A stretch of 27,391 nt of DNA, from positions 1-27,391 of IMG/VR virus record IMGVR_UViG_3300008448_000493; one strand, given 5' to 3'. Numbering within the stretch: the stretch's first letter is position 1; each line of letters begins with the position of its first letter. The notes beneath the pieces are model-generated. The model was not told the DNA's origin and did not search any database. It saw only the letters and a list, made by a program, of their open reading frames with translations. This DNA comes from a virus. The position numbers were made by a program, and so were the translations under genes. Shown here piece after piece: positions 1-6,529 of this stretch.

Positions 1-1
1 T

Positions 2-109
2 CATATAAATGATGCAGAAAACTATGTCAATGAACAAGAATATTTAAATGACGACCCAGAAATAAAAGGATGGACTATTGGACCATTTGGTACACCTGAA
101 AAATTATAA
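2..109 (+). CDS. C-terminal end of an unknown protein (5' truncated by window edge)
   Basis: The reading frame is open from base 2 to a TAA at 107-109 and encodes the last 35 residues of a protein that begins outside the window. The tail is acidic and ends WTIGPFGTPEKL. The next gene starts 2 bases after this stop, as expected for a co-transcribed phage gene. The fragment has no recognisable motif, so no function is given. Confidence 0.6.
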   Translation, partial: HINDAENYVNEQEYLNDDPEIKGWTIGPFGTPEKL

Positions 110-111
110 CT

Positions 112-420
112 ATGGCACAACAAATAAAGATAACACACACGAGTAATGCAGATATGAATATAGGCATACCTAAAAACTTAACAGCAGTAGACTGGTTAGT
201 TAATGAATATTTTGGAGGGTTAGAAAATTGTACTCCTTGGTTTATAAAACATATTGAACAAGCCAAACAAATGGAGAAGGAGCAGATAATAAATGCCTAT
301 GTAAAAGGATTTGATATAAGTGCGGAAGGCTGGAATGGTGAATACGGAATAAAAGATTTTAATAATATTAAAGAAGAAATTTCAGCAGAACAATACTATA
401 ACGAAACATATAACAAATGA
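112..420 (+). CDS. small hypothetical phage protein, 102 aa
   Basis: This soluble, mildly acidic protein has a central helix (AVDWLVNEYF) and a charged helix (IEQAKQMEKEQIINAY). The pattern of a WLV helix followed by a QAKQMEKEQI helix recurs in small accessory proteins of Bacteroidota phages, from memory of such genomes. No catalytic motif is visible. The ATG at 112 follows the previous stop by 2 bases, and the gene ends in an ATGA overlap with the next start. Function unknown. Confidence 0.7.
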   Translation: MAQQIKITHTSNADMNIGIPKNLTAVDWLVNEYFGGLENCTPWFIKHIEQAKQMEKEQIINAYVKGFDISAEGWNGEYGIKDFNNIKEEISAEQYYNETYNK

Positions 421-704
421 AACAGGAACATTTAGATTATTTAGAAAAAAATATAGCTAACTATCAAATGGTTAAGATAGGGTTTATAAGAAACCTTGAT
501 TTAGAATTATTACAGATGTATGAGCATATCTATAAATTATATGTTGATCCGCAATTCGTTTTAACTAAGTGGTGTAGCACTTGTGTAATGGATATGATTA
601 CAAGGCTTTATGATTATTACCTAAACCTACCACAAGAGCAAGTTCAACAATTAACACACGCAGTAGACATCACAATTAAAAAAAGGGGCAGACCTAAGAA
701 ATGA
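417..704 (+). CDS. small hypothetical protein with basic GRPKK tail, 95 aa
   Basis: The gene starts at the ATG in the ATGA overlap at 417-420, which suggests translational coupling to the gene before it. The body is helical and rich in Leu and Tyr. The last ten residues are strongly basic (IKKRGRPKK), and RGRP is the core of an AT-hook, so minor-groove DNA binding is possible. One short hook is weak evidence and the rest of the protein is unrecognised. It ends in another 4-base overlap (701-704) with the glycosyltransferase gene. Confidence 0.65.
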   Translation: MKQEHLDYLEKNIANYQMVKIGFIRNLDLELLQMYEHIYKLYVDPQFVLTKWCSTCVMDMITRLYDYYLNLPQEQVQQLTHAVDITIKKRGRPKK

Positions 705-1696
705 GAATACTTGGAATAACATCTGCACAATCTGGTGTAGGCTATCACAGAATAATAATGCCTGTTGCACACATGCAAAAGGATTATGCTATGCTTACAG
801 ATACATTAACAGATGAAACTGTAGATGGCAACTATGATATATTCTTAATGAATAGGTTTTTTAGCGGTGTTAGTATAGATCAAGTACTTGCATGGAGAAA
901 AAAACATGGATTTAAATTGGTAGTAGATAATGATGATTTCTGGCAACTTGATCCTACGCATATCTTATATGAAAGATATAAACATGGAGATATTACATTA
1001 AAGATTTTAGAGTATGTGCAGGAAGCAGACTTATGTACTGTAACACATGAAAGGTTAGCAGACGAAGTTTACAAGTTTAATAAAAATGTAGTTATATTAC
1101 CTAATGCTTTGCCATACGGAGAAGAACAATTTTTAGATAATAAGATTGAATCAGATTTGATTAGGTTATTTTGGGGCGGATCTGGAACACATGAACCAGA
1201 TATTAAGATACTTAAAAACCCAATGCGTAAAATATCGCAGTTATTAGGGATAAAATCCGTTATCGCAGGATATAACGATCAGGAGCAGTATGTGTGGAAT
1301 AAGATGTGTATGTGGTTTAGTAACAACTACAAAATACCTACTCAAATATATAGGTTTACAGAAACCTTTAAATACATGGCAGCCTATGCTGATTCGGATA
1401 TTAGTTTAATACCATTGGTTGAATCCACGTTTAATTCAATGAAGTCTAATTTAAAGGTATTAGAAACGGCTGCTAAAAAAAATCCTGCTATAGTATCAAA
1501 TGTTCATCCATACAAAGATATGCCTGTTCTGTATGTTAATAAGCAGACAGATTGGTTCAAGCATACGAGAGATTTAGTACATGATGACCAAATGCGTATA
1601 GAACTTGGTTTAAAGTTACATGAATACTGCGTTCAGAATTACTCCCTTAAACATATAAATAAACAAAGATTTGACATTTATAGTAAATTACTATAG
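701..1696 (+). CDS. glycosyltransferase, GT-B type (group 1 / GT4-like)
   Basis: The 331-residue protein has a two-lobed layout. An N-terminal Rossmann-like lobe opens MRILGITSAQSGVGYHRI and contains VVDNDDFW at residues 74-81. A second lobe begins near residue 152 with LIRLFWGGSGTHEPD, followed by a long helix-strand series and a conserved-looking acidic region (DISLIPLVEST) where GT4 enzymes bind the nucleotide-sugar. It probably moves a sugar from an NDP-sugar to an unknown acceptor, such as phage DNA bases, a virion protein or a host surface glycan. The gene is flanked by small phage genes and not by other sugar-pathway genes, so the acceptor cannot be inferred. The fold call is fairly secure and the substrate is not. 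Confidence 0.75.
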   Translation: MRILGITSAQSGVGYHRIIMPVAHMQKDYAMLTDTLTDETVDGNYDIFLMNRFFSGVSIDQVLAWRKKHGFKLVVDNDDFWQLDPTHILYERYKHGDITLKILEYVQEADLCTVTHERLADEVYKFNKNVVILPNALPYGEEQFLDNKIESDLIRLFWGGSGTHEPDIKILKNPMRKISQLLGIKSVIAGYNDQEQYVWNKMCMWFSNNYKIPTQIYRFTETFKYMAAYADSDISLIPLVESTFNSMKSNLKVLETAAKKNPAIVSNVHPYKDMPVLYVNKQTDWFKHTRDLVHDDQMRIELGLKLHEYCVQNYSLKHINKQRFDIYSKLL

Positions 1697-2110
1697 ATGC
1701 CTGTCATTAAATGCTCAAACGGAAAGTACAGAATCGGTGGCGGTTCTTGTATATACGATACAGAAGAAAAGGCACAAAACGCATGGGCAGCTATACGAGT
1801 AGCGATGGCAGATAGTTACGATGATTACCCACAGGCAGCAAGGGTAAATGCACAAAGATCAATAAACATTAGGGAACAATACGGATTAAGTTGCGGAACT
1901 CCTGTAGGTTGGGCAAGAGCCAACCAGTTAGCAAACGGAGAAAAAATTACCAGAGAAACAATAGCGAGAATGTCAGCCTTTGAAAGGCACAGAGATAATT
2001 CTAAAGGAAATCCTAAAGAAGATTGCGGAGCATTGATGTGGTTAGCATGGGGTGGGGATGAAGGCATAGCATGGGCAAAAAGAAAACTTGAAGAAATAGA
2101 TAGAAAATGA
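1697..2110 (+). CDS. small phage protein with two-part conserved domain, 137 aa
   Basis: Residues 1-35 (IKCSNGKYRIGGGSCIYDTEEKA) form a compact Cys/Gly-rich unit. Residues 42-135 have the pattern YPQAARVNAQRSINIREQYG ... GTPVGWARANQLANGE ... MSAFERH ... WLAWGGDEGIAWAKRK. From memory, the second part occurs alone or fused to head-morphogenesis and protease proteins of many phages, where it is a small helical domain of unknown role. The ATG directly follows the preceding TAG. A virion or head-assembly role is plausible but not shown here. Confidence 0.7.
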   Translation: MPVIKCSNGKYRIGGGSCIYDTEEKAQNAWAAIRVAMADSYDDYPQAARVNAQRSINIREQYGLSCGTPVGWARANQLANGEKITRETIARMSAFERHRDNSKGNPKEDCGALMWLAWGGDEGIAWAKRKLEEIDRK

Positions 2111-2283
2111 ACAATCATGGAGTAGATCAGAGAAGTATCGGCATGTGTTTTGCATCAATATTTCTCAAAATATGGGCAGATATGACCTTGAATGAAGTAG
2201 CTACAGGTCTTGCAGCAATAGCAGCAATTACAACTATACTTTATAATCTACAAAGGATGTATAAAGAATGGAGAAACAAATAA
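2107..2283 (+). CDS. small membrane protein, holin candidate 1, 58 aa
   Basis: The ATG at 2107 overlaps the preceding stop as ATGA. The 58-residue product has a hydrophilic N terminus, one hydrophobic helix from about residue 28 to 46 (containing EVATGLAAIAAITTILYNL) and a basic C-terminal tail (MYKEWRNK). One transmembrane helix with a basic end, directly upstream of a second membrane protein and an endolysin, suits a holin or holin partner. It overlaps the next gene by 16 bases. The assignment rests on topology and position, not on a family motif. Confidence 0.6.
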   Translation: MNNHGVDQRSIGMCFASIFLKIWADMTLNEVATGLAAIAAITTILYNLQRMYKEWRNK

Positions 2284-2477
2284 AGTTTGGATATAAACAA
2301 TACTTTAAACCTACACCTAAACGAATCCGAATCTTCGGAGATAGTTTGGCTGCGGCATCTTTGTTTGTATCTGGATTAGCAATATCCAATGGATATGAGA
2401 AAATAGCAATAGGTATAGCGATAGCAGGTTGGGTAGGTAAATTTATATCTAATTTTTTTGCTGATGAAAATAAGTGA
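2268..2477 (+). CDS. small membrane protein, holin candidate 2, 69 aa
   Basis: The protein has a basic N-terminal arm (KQYFKPTPKRIRIFGDS) followed by two adjoining hydrophobic segments (LAAASLFVSGLAIS and IAIGIAIAGWVGKFISNFF), which gives a hairpin of two helices. The size and context fit a phage holin acting in the inner membrane. It overlaps the previous small membrane gene by 16 bases and the endolysin gene by 14 bases. I cannot tell which of the two small proteins is the pore former and which, if either, is an antiholin. Confidence 0.65.
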   Translation: MEKQIKFGYKQYFKPTPKRIRIFGDSLAAASLFVSGLAISNGYEKIAIGIAIAGWVGKFISNFFADENK

Positions 2478-2934
2478 ACATCTGGATATGTCAGAAGTAA
2501 TACGGAGTGAATCCGCAAAGCGATTAGGGATTAAAAATATTCCTACAGATGAACATACCGCTAACTTAAAAGTAATAGCAGAAAATATATTTGAGCCTAT
2601 AAGACAAAACTTTAGAGTTCCTATTAGAATATCAAGTGCTTACAGGTCTGCTGCTTTGAATCGTGCCATAGGAGGAGCAACCAATTCACAACATAGCATA
2701 GGTGAGGCGATTGATATAGATATGGATGGTAACCCACATGGTGTCACAAATAAACAAATATTTGATTATATTAAAAATAATCTTAACTTTGATCAACTTA
2801 TATGGGAATTTGGGGATAATAAAAACCCAGATTGGATTCATGTAAGTTATAAAGCAAAGGGGAATCAGAGGAAGCAAGTGTTAGTAGCCAAAAAAATAAA
2901 TGGCAAGACCACTTATACACCTTATGGAAAATAA
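2464..2934 (+). CDS. peptidase M15-family endolysin
   Basis: The 156-residue protein has the zinc site of M15 peptidoglycan peptidases: SAYRS at 58-62, SQHSIGEAIDID at 75-86 supplying H77 and D84, and WIHVS at 124-128 supplying H126. E115 in the preceding IWEF strand is the likely catalytic acid/base. Enzymes of this kind cut peptide bonds in peptidoglycan stem peptides. No signal peptide is visible, so export depends on the holin-like proteins just upstream. I chose the ATG at 2464 (MKISEHL) over the in-frame TTG at 2458, because family members commonly begin with MKISEHF and this start keeps a normal overlap with the gene before it. Confidence 0.88.
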   Translation: MKISEHLDMSEVIRSESAKRLGIKNIPTDEHTANLKVIAENIFEPIRQNFRVPIRISSAYRSAALNRAIGGATNSQHSIGEAIDIDMDGNPHGVTNKQIFDYIKNNLNFDQLIWEFGDNKNPDWIHVSYKAKGNQRKQVLVAKKINGKTTYTPYGK

Positions 2935-3910
2935 AAAGTTCACTACTAAAAGTAATCTTTGTGCAGAGTATCGTGAAAAGTTTGGTTGGGAGATGCCATC
3001 TTTAAAACTTGCACGTATAATATATAATGACAATAAGTTATTATTTAAGGATGTTGAAAATGTAAGGGGGATACTTAGAAACATTGAAGGTAAACAAGGT
3101 AAAAAAAGCACAGCTAAGGTAATTAAACAATTAGAAAATAGAGCACTAAATCCATACAAGTTACCAAGCAGTGATGAAACTATATACGATCCTTTTATAA
3201 TTAAAGATAAAAGAGTTCTCGTTTTGTCTGATATACACATTCCTTACCATTCAATAGAAGCTATAACCATAGCTTTTGATTGGGCAAAGAAACAGAAGCC
3301 TGATGCAATACTTTTAAATGGAGATACATTAGACTTTTTTGGGTTAAGTAGATATGCTAAAGATCCAAAGAAACGAAGTATATCTTCTGAACTTGAATCG
3401 TTTAAAGAATTTGTTAATATATTAAAGAAAACATTTAATGCTAAAATATATTTTAAGATAGGCAACCATGAGGAAAGATACGAGCATTATCTGTGGATGA
3501 AAGCAGGAGAGATAATGGGTGTTGATGAATTTGATATATCTAATATACTTAAAGCAAGGGCAGAGGGAATAGAGGTTATAGGAGATAAGAGGATTATCAA
3601 AGCAGGAGATTTAAACATTATACATGGACACGAATATCCTGGTGTGTTTAGTCCTGTGAACATAGCAAGAGGATTATTTACAAAGGCTAAGGTATCTGCC
3701 ATGCAGGGGCATAACCATCAGAGCAGTGAGCATAGTGAATCTGACATGAATGGTAAGATTACAACAACATGGTCATTAGGTTGTTTATCAGAGTTGCATC
3801 CATTGTATATGCCATTAAACAAATGGAATCATGGTTTTGCTTTTGTAGAGATTGACGGAGAAGATTTCCAAGTACAGAATAAAAGAATATATAAAGGAAA
3901 AGTGTTATGA
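2924..3910 (+). CDS. calcineurin-like metallophosphoesterase
   Basis: In 328-residue numbering, all five metallophosphoesterase blocks are present: LSDIHIPYH (D103, H105), NGDTLDF (D134), GNHEERY (N181, H182), HGHEY (H234) and GHNHQ (H263, H265). Together these bind two metal ions and hydrolyse phosphate esters. The N-terminal 90 residues (KLARIIYNDNKLLFKDVENVRGILR) form a helical domain resembling an Arg/Lys-rich DNA-binding region of phage homologues. Likely substrates are nucleic acid ends or cyclic nucleotides, but this is open. The start is uncertain: ATG 2924 overlaps the endolysin by 11 bases and is preferred over ATG 2900, which would overlap by 35. Confidence 0.85.
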   Translation: MENKKFTTKSNLCAEYREKFGWEMPSLKLARIIYNDNKLLFKDVENVRGILRNIEGKQGKKSTAKVIKQLENRALNPYKLPSSDETIYDPFIIKDKRVLVLSDIHIPYHSIEAITIAFDWAKKQKPDAILLNGDTLDFFGLSRYAKDPKKRSISSELESFKEFVNILKKTFNAKIYFKIGNHEERYEHYLWMKAGEIMGVDEFDISNILKARAEGIEVIGDKRIIKAGDLNIIHGHEYPGVFSPVNIARGLFTKAKVSAMQGHNHQSSEHSESDMNGKITTTWSLGCLSELHPLYMPLNKWNHGFAFVEIDGEDFQVQNKRIYKGKVL

Positions 3911-4095
3911 TACCTAAAAAAATAAACAAAATGAGCATAGAGGAACAAGAGGCATTTCTGATGCAGAAACTCAACGAGTTATATGAGAAGGAACAATTGT
4001 TTAGATTTGCTTTGGCGAAGGTAAGGGGTAAAGTAAAAATAGATATAAGTGAAATAGATAGACCAGATTTAATGTTAATGAAAAGTGAGGATTAA
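3907..4095 (+). CDS. small charged hypothetical protein, 62 aa
   Basis: The gene starts at an ATGA overlap with the phosphoesterase stop. The product is helical and charged, with the segment IEEQEAFLMQKLNELYEKEQLFRFAL likely forming a single amphipathic helix or short coiled coil. It has no catalytic motif. Its C-terminal 11 bases overlap the GTG start of the next gene. Function unknown. Confidence 0.6.
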   Translation: MIPKKINKMSIEEQEAFLMQKLNELYEKEQLFRFALAKVRGKVKIDISEIDRPDLMLMKSED

Positions 4096-4354
4096 AATTA
4101 AATATGCGAAACTTGGTAAGCAGAAGGCTTGGGGCATGGCTGATAGTGATGGAACTGTTATGCTTGACAATAGGCTTAAAGGTAAGAAACACCTTGAGAT
4201 ATTATTACACGAGTGTTTGCATATATTATATCCAGATGACACAGAAGAAGAAATAATAGAGAAGTCCGTAAAATTAACCCTAACTTTATGGCACGAGAAT
4301 TACAGAAGGGTTGAAGATCATAACACAATACCATTACAGGATGGTTCATTATGA
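4085..4354 (+). CDS. minimal zincin-like protein with HExxH motif, GTG start
   Basis: The 89-residue protein carries HECLH at residues 42-46 within LEILLHECLHILYPD, the zinc-binding helix of zincin metallopeptidases. A preceding strand (TVMLDNRLKGKKHLE) matches the edge-strand arrangement of small HExxH phage proteins, and acidic residues after the helix (D51, D52, E54-E56) could give the third metal ligand. GTG at 4085 is the only usable start, because a TGA lies two codons upstream in frame. It overlaps the previous gene by 11 bases and the next by 4. It may be an active protease or a structural remnant of one. Target unknown. Confidence 0.65.
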   Translation: MRIKIKYAKLGKQKAWGMADSDGTVMLDNRLKGKKHLEILLHECLHILYPDDTEEEIIEKSVKLTLTLWHENYRRVEDHNTIPLQDGSL

Positions 4355-4614
4355 AAAAATATACAAAAATATACTTTGACTATTTTGGCTATACTAAAGA
4401 TGATTTCGTTGCCTGTGAAGTTTGTGGCGGTAAGGGTGTTGATATTCATCATATTGATTGTCGGGGTATGGGTGGCGGAAAAACTAAAGACGAGATCAAA
4501 AACTTAATGAGTGTATGCAGGGAATGTCATTTGAAGTATGGGGATAAGAAAGAATATATTGAACTATTAAAAGAAACGCATTATAAATTTATGTACTATT
4601 ATGATAAGCATTGA
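4351..4614 (+). CDS. HNH endonuclease family protein
   Basis: The 87-residue protein has two zinc-binding Cys pairs, CEVC at 22-25 and CREC at 56-59, around DIHHI (H33, H34), N51 and H60. This is the beta-beta-alpha metal fold of HNH nucleases. Small HNH proteins are common near terminase genes and often assist genome packaging or cut foreign DNA. Here the terminase lies about 2.7 kb downstream, so a packaging role is possible. It starts in an ATGA overlap and shares 14 bases with the methyltransferase gene. Confidence 0.8.
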   Translation: MKKYTKIYFDYFGYTKDDFVACEVCGGKGVDIHHIDCRGMGGGKTKDEIKNLMSVCRECHLKYGDKKEYIELLKETHYKFMYYYDKH

Positions 4615-5134
4615 AGAATTTTTGAGAATAGAATTAGAGATGGGTATCAGCCTTGACAATCCTAACTTTGTTAATCTGGCTAATAATACCGCAGAGCAAT
4701 TAAAAGGTTTAGGGCATAGCCTATTAGATTACGGAGCAGGAACAGGAGTTTATGCAGATGCTTTTCATAGGTCAGGATTTGATGTGTTTATATGGGAGAA
4801 GTTTGATGCTCACAAAGAGTATATACGTGAACGACTACCACATTTGAATATAATAGATAAGCCAATAACAACCGATATAATGGCTTTTATAGAGGTAGCG
4901 GAACACATGACAGACAAAGAACTAAACGCACTATTTAAAAAGATTAAACCTACTTATATCTTATTTAGTTCAACAAGTCAGAAAACAGACAACGATGAGG
5001 CATGGGGGCATATAAATGTAAAAGAGCAGTCAGAATGGGATGCCTTCTTTGAAGGATTCGGTTACAAAGTAGAAAAACAATTATCAATACCTACATCATG
5101 GGCAAAACTATATAAGTATGGCAAAGGCAACTGA
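4601..5134 (+). CDS. class I SAM-dependent methyltransferase
   Basis: The 177-residue protein shows motif I of the Rossmann-like methyltransferase fold, LLDYGAGTGVYADAF at 41-55. An acidic second strand end (FIWEKFDA) follows and would bind the SAM ribose, and FIEVAEHMTD at 96-105 corresponds to the motif around the fourth strand. The sequence lacks the DPPY/NPPF motif of adenine-N6 or cytosine-N4 DNA methylases and the PC motif of cytosine-C5 methylases. The substrate is therefore probably not a DNA base by those routes and could be a small molecule, glycan or protein. It overlaps the next small gene by 17 bases. Confidence 0.8.
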   Translation: MISIEEFLRIELEMGISLDNPNFVNLANNTAEQLKGLGHSLLDYGAGTGVYADAFHRSGFDVFIWEKFDAHKEYIRERLPHLNIIDKPITTDIMAFIEVAEHMTDKELNALFKKIKPTYILFSSTSQKTDNDEAWGHINVKEQSEWDAFFEGFGYKVEKQLSIPTSWAKLYKYGKGN

Positions 5135-5237
5135 TAGCAGTAAAACAACATTTGGTAAAAGAAAAAGAGGTAAACATAAAAAATCATATAATAAACATGA
5201 CAGATCAGAACGCAATTATCGTGGTCAAGGTCGCTGA
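5118..5237 (+). CDS. 39-residue highly basic protein
   Basis: The ATG at 5118 opens a 39-residue frame that starts MAKATDSSKTTFGKRKRGKH and ends ERNYRGQGR. It is dominated by Lys, Arg and His. A short protein with GKRKxGKxKKSYNK and a YRGQGR terminus recurs in many Bacteroidota phages, from memory, which is the main reason to accept an ORF this small. It overlaps the methyltransferase by 17 bases and the ParB-like gene by 41 bases in another frame. It probably binds nucleic acid or an acidic partner. Confidence 0.6.
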   Translation: MAKATDSSKTTFGKRKRGKHKKSYNKHDRSERNYRGQGR

Positions 5238-5802
5238 TGTAAAAGCGAATCCTAATAACCCAAGAATTATTAAAGATGATAAGTTTAAGAAACTGGTAAA
5301 ATCTATTCAAGACTTTCCAGAGATGCTTAAATTAAGACCTATTGTAGTAAATGATGATATGGTTGTACTTGGTGGAAACATGAGGTTCAAGGCTTGTAAA
5401 GAGGCAGGGTTAAAAGAGATACCTATTATTAAAGCAAGTTCATTAACAGAAGAACAACAGAAAGAATTTATTATTAAAGATAATGTTGGATATGGTGAAT
5501 GGGATTGGAGTATGTTGGCTAACGAATGGGATTCTGAAAAATTAAATGAATGGGGAATAGATATTATTGGTTTTGATAATGTAGAAAGTTTAGGTGATAC
5601 ATTTAGTTTGCCAGATGGAGAAAAGCCACCATTTCAGCAAATGACATTTACTTTAGCAGATGAACAGGCAATTGTAATAAAAAATGCATTAGATGAAATA
5701 AAAAAAAGTGAAGAATATAAATATTGTGAAACATTCGGAAATGAAAATAGTAATGGGAATGCTTTATATTTACTTATATCAAATATGACAAATCAAAGAT
5801 AA
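5197..5802 (+). CDS. ParB/Srx-fold nuclease-like protein
   Basis: In 201-residue numbering, the ParB N-terminal (Srx-like) fold spans about residues 7-100. It has NPNNPR at 18-23 and the nucleotide-binding motif GGNMRFKA at 59-66, followed by the helix TEEQQKEFIIKDN. Residues 100-130 (WDWSMLANEWD) match the usual continuation in phage ParB-like proteins. A separate C-terminal module (MTFTLADEQ ... GNENSNGNAL, about 149-190) is also seen next to DNA-modification proteins. I prefer ATG 5197 over the in-frame TTG at 5152, because it puts the core domain at the N terminus. Phage ParB-fold proteins may bind DNA or hydrolyse nucleotides. The context suggests a role in DNA modification or packaging. 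It is joined to the next gene by an overlap at 5802. Confidence 0.8.
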   Translation: MTDQNAIIVVKVADVKANPNNPRIIKDDKFKKLVKSIQDFPEMLKLRPIVVNDDMVVLGGNMRFKACKEAGLKEIPIIKASSLTEEQQKEFIIKDNVGYGEWDWSMLANEWDSEKLNEWGIDIIGFDNVESLGDTFSLPDGEKPPFQQMTFTLADEQAIVIKNALDEIKKSEEYKYCETFGNENSNGNALYLLISNMTNQR

Positions 5803-6485
5803 TGTCTAATATAAAAAATATTGAAGTTAAAATTATAAAATCAGATATTGCAAGAAAATATACATTGGAATATCATTATATGAAAACATTTCCAATAGCT
5901 AAAATATGTTTTGGGGTTTTTTTTGATACAAAATTGCAAGGTGTCATAACATTTGGTGAAAGCACTTCAACTTTTGCAAAAATTAAAAAAATATTGCCAA
6001 AAATTAAAAAAAACGAGGTTATAGAAATGCAAAGAATGAACTTATTAGATACATTAGGTCATAATTCAGAAAGTTATGTATTAGGAAAAATATACGAGTT
6101 GTTTAAAAAAAATACTAAAATTAAAGTTATTGTAACCCATGCAGGAGGATGTAAAAATGACTGTGGAATAGTTTATCAATCATCAAGTTGGTTATATTTT
6201 GGTAAAGAAAAATGCGAAGATTTTTATTTGACAAAAAATGGTGAATATAAAAATATAATAGCACCAATGAGATTCGGACGTGTTCCAAAAAATATAAAAG
6301 GCGGACAAAAAATTGGTGAATATTTATTTGGTGAAGGACAATTAATAAAAAGTTATAGATATTTATATTTATATCCAATAAATAAAGGAATTCGTGTATA
6401 TTTACAATCTAAATCAATGCCATATCCCAAGGATAGTTTAATATTTAGGAAAAATCAAAAATGGATAAATGGGGGAGACCAATAG
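5802..6485 (+). CDS. Mom-like DNA-modification acyltransferase, copy A
   Basis: The 227-residue protein has the layout I associate with phage Mu Mom-like, GNAT-type proteins: YHYMK at 24-28, CFGVF at 36-40, GVITFG at 47-52, EMQRM at 75-79, NSES at 88-91, THAGG at 112-116 and GIVYQSSSWLYFG at 122-134. Mu Mom converts DNA adenine to N6-carbamoylmethyl-adenine and so blocks restriction. Copy B is collinear over the first 135 residues and then diverges. The last five codons (GGG GGA GAC CAA TAG) are also the 5' end of a tRNA-like RNA at 6471-6520. The gene is visibly more A-rich than the structural genes. The family call is from motifs only, and the acyl donor is unknown. Confidence 0.72.
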   Translation: MSNIKNIEVKIIKSDIARKYTLEYHYMKTFPIAKICFGVFFDTKLQGVITFGESTSTFAKIKKILPKIKKNEVIEMQRMNLLDTLGHNSESYVLGKIYELFKKNTKIKVIVTHAGGCKNDCGIVYQSSSWLYFGKEKCEDFYLTKNGEYKNIIAPMRFGRVPKNIKGGQKIGEYLFGEGQLIKSYRYLYLYPINKGIRVYLQSKSMPYPKDSLIFRKNQKWINGGDQ

Positions 6486-6520
6486 GGGTTTAAAATACAG
6501 TTCGAACCTGTACTCCTCCA
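6471..6520 (+). ncRNA. tRNA-Ala-like minihelix lacking an anticodon arm
   Basis: Bases 6471-6477 (GGGGGAG) pair over 7 bp with 6513-6519 (CTCCTCC), with one G:T wobble. A perfect 5-bp T stem (TACAG 6496-6500 with CTGTA 6508-6512) closes a fully canonical TTCGAAC loop and stacks directly on the acceptor stem. The unpaired base after the stem is A (position 73). Only 18 nt separate the acceptor strand from the T stem, against about 41 in a normal tRNA. There is no anticodon arm and at best a 3-bp D-arm remnant (ACC/GGT around AATAGG). The wobble pair is position 3:70, and G1:C72, G2:C71, G3:U70, G4:C69, A73 are the bases of bacterial tRNA-Ala that suffice for alanylation of minihelices. CCA is not encoded (ACATT follows). 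Confidence 0.6.
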
Positions 6521-6529
6521 CATTATAAA

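Noticed and set aside
1825-2118. Antisense ORFs across the window (for example 1825-2118, 2881-3240, 18679-19008, 25466-25801 on the minus strand)
   Set aside because: They lie wholly inside strong + strand genes, show low-complexity or composition-driven sequences and have no family resemblance.
6488-6520. Terminator hairpin reading of the first tRNA-like RNA
   Set aside because: The T-arm stem is followed by CTCCTCCA and not a T tract, and the loop is a canonical T loop.
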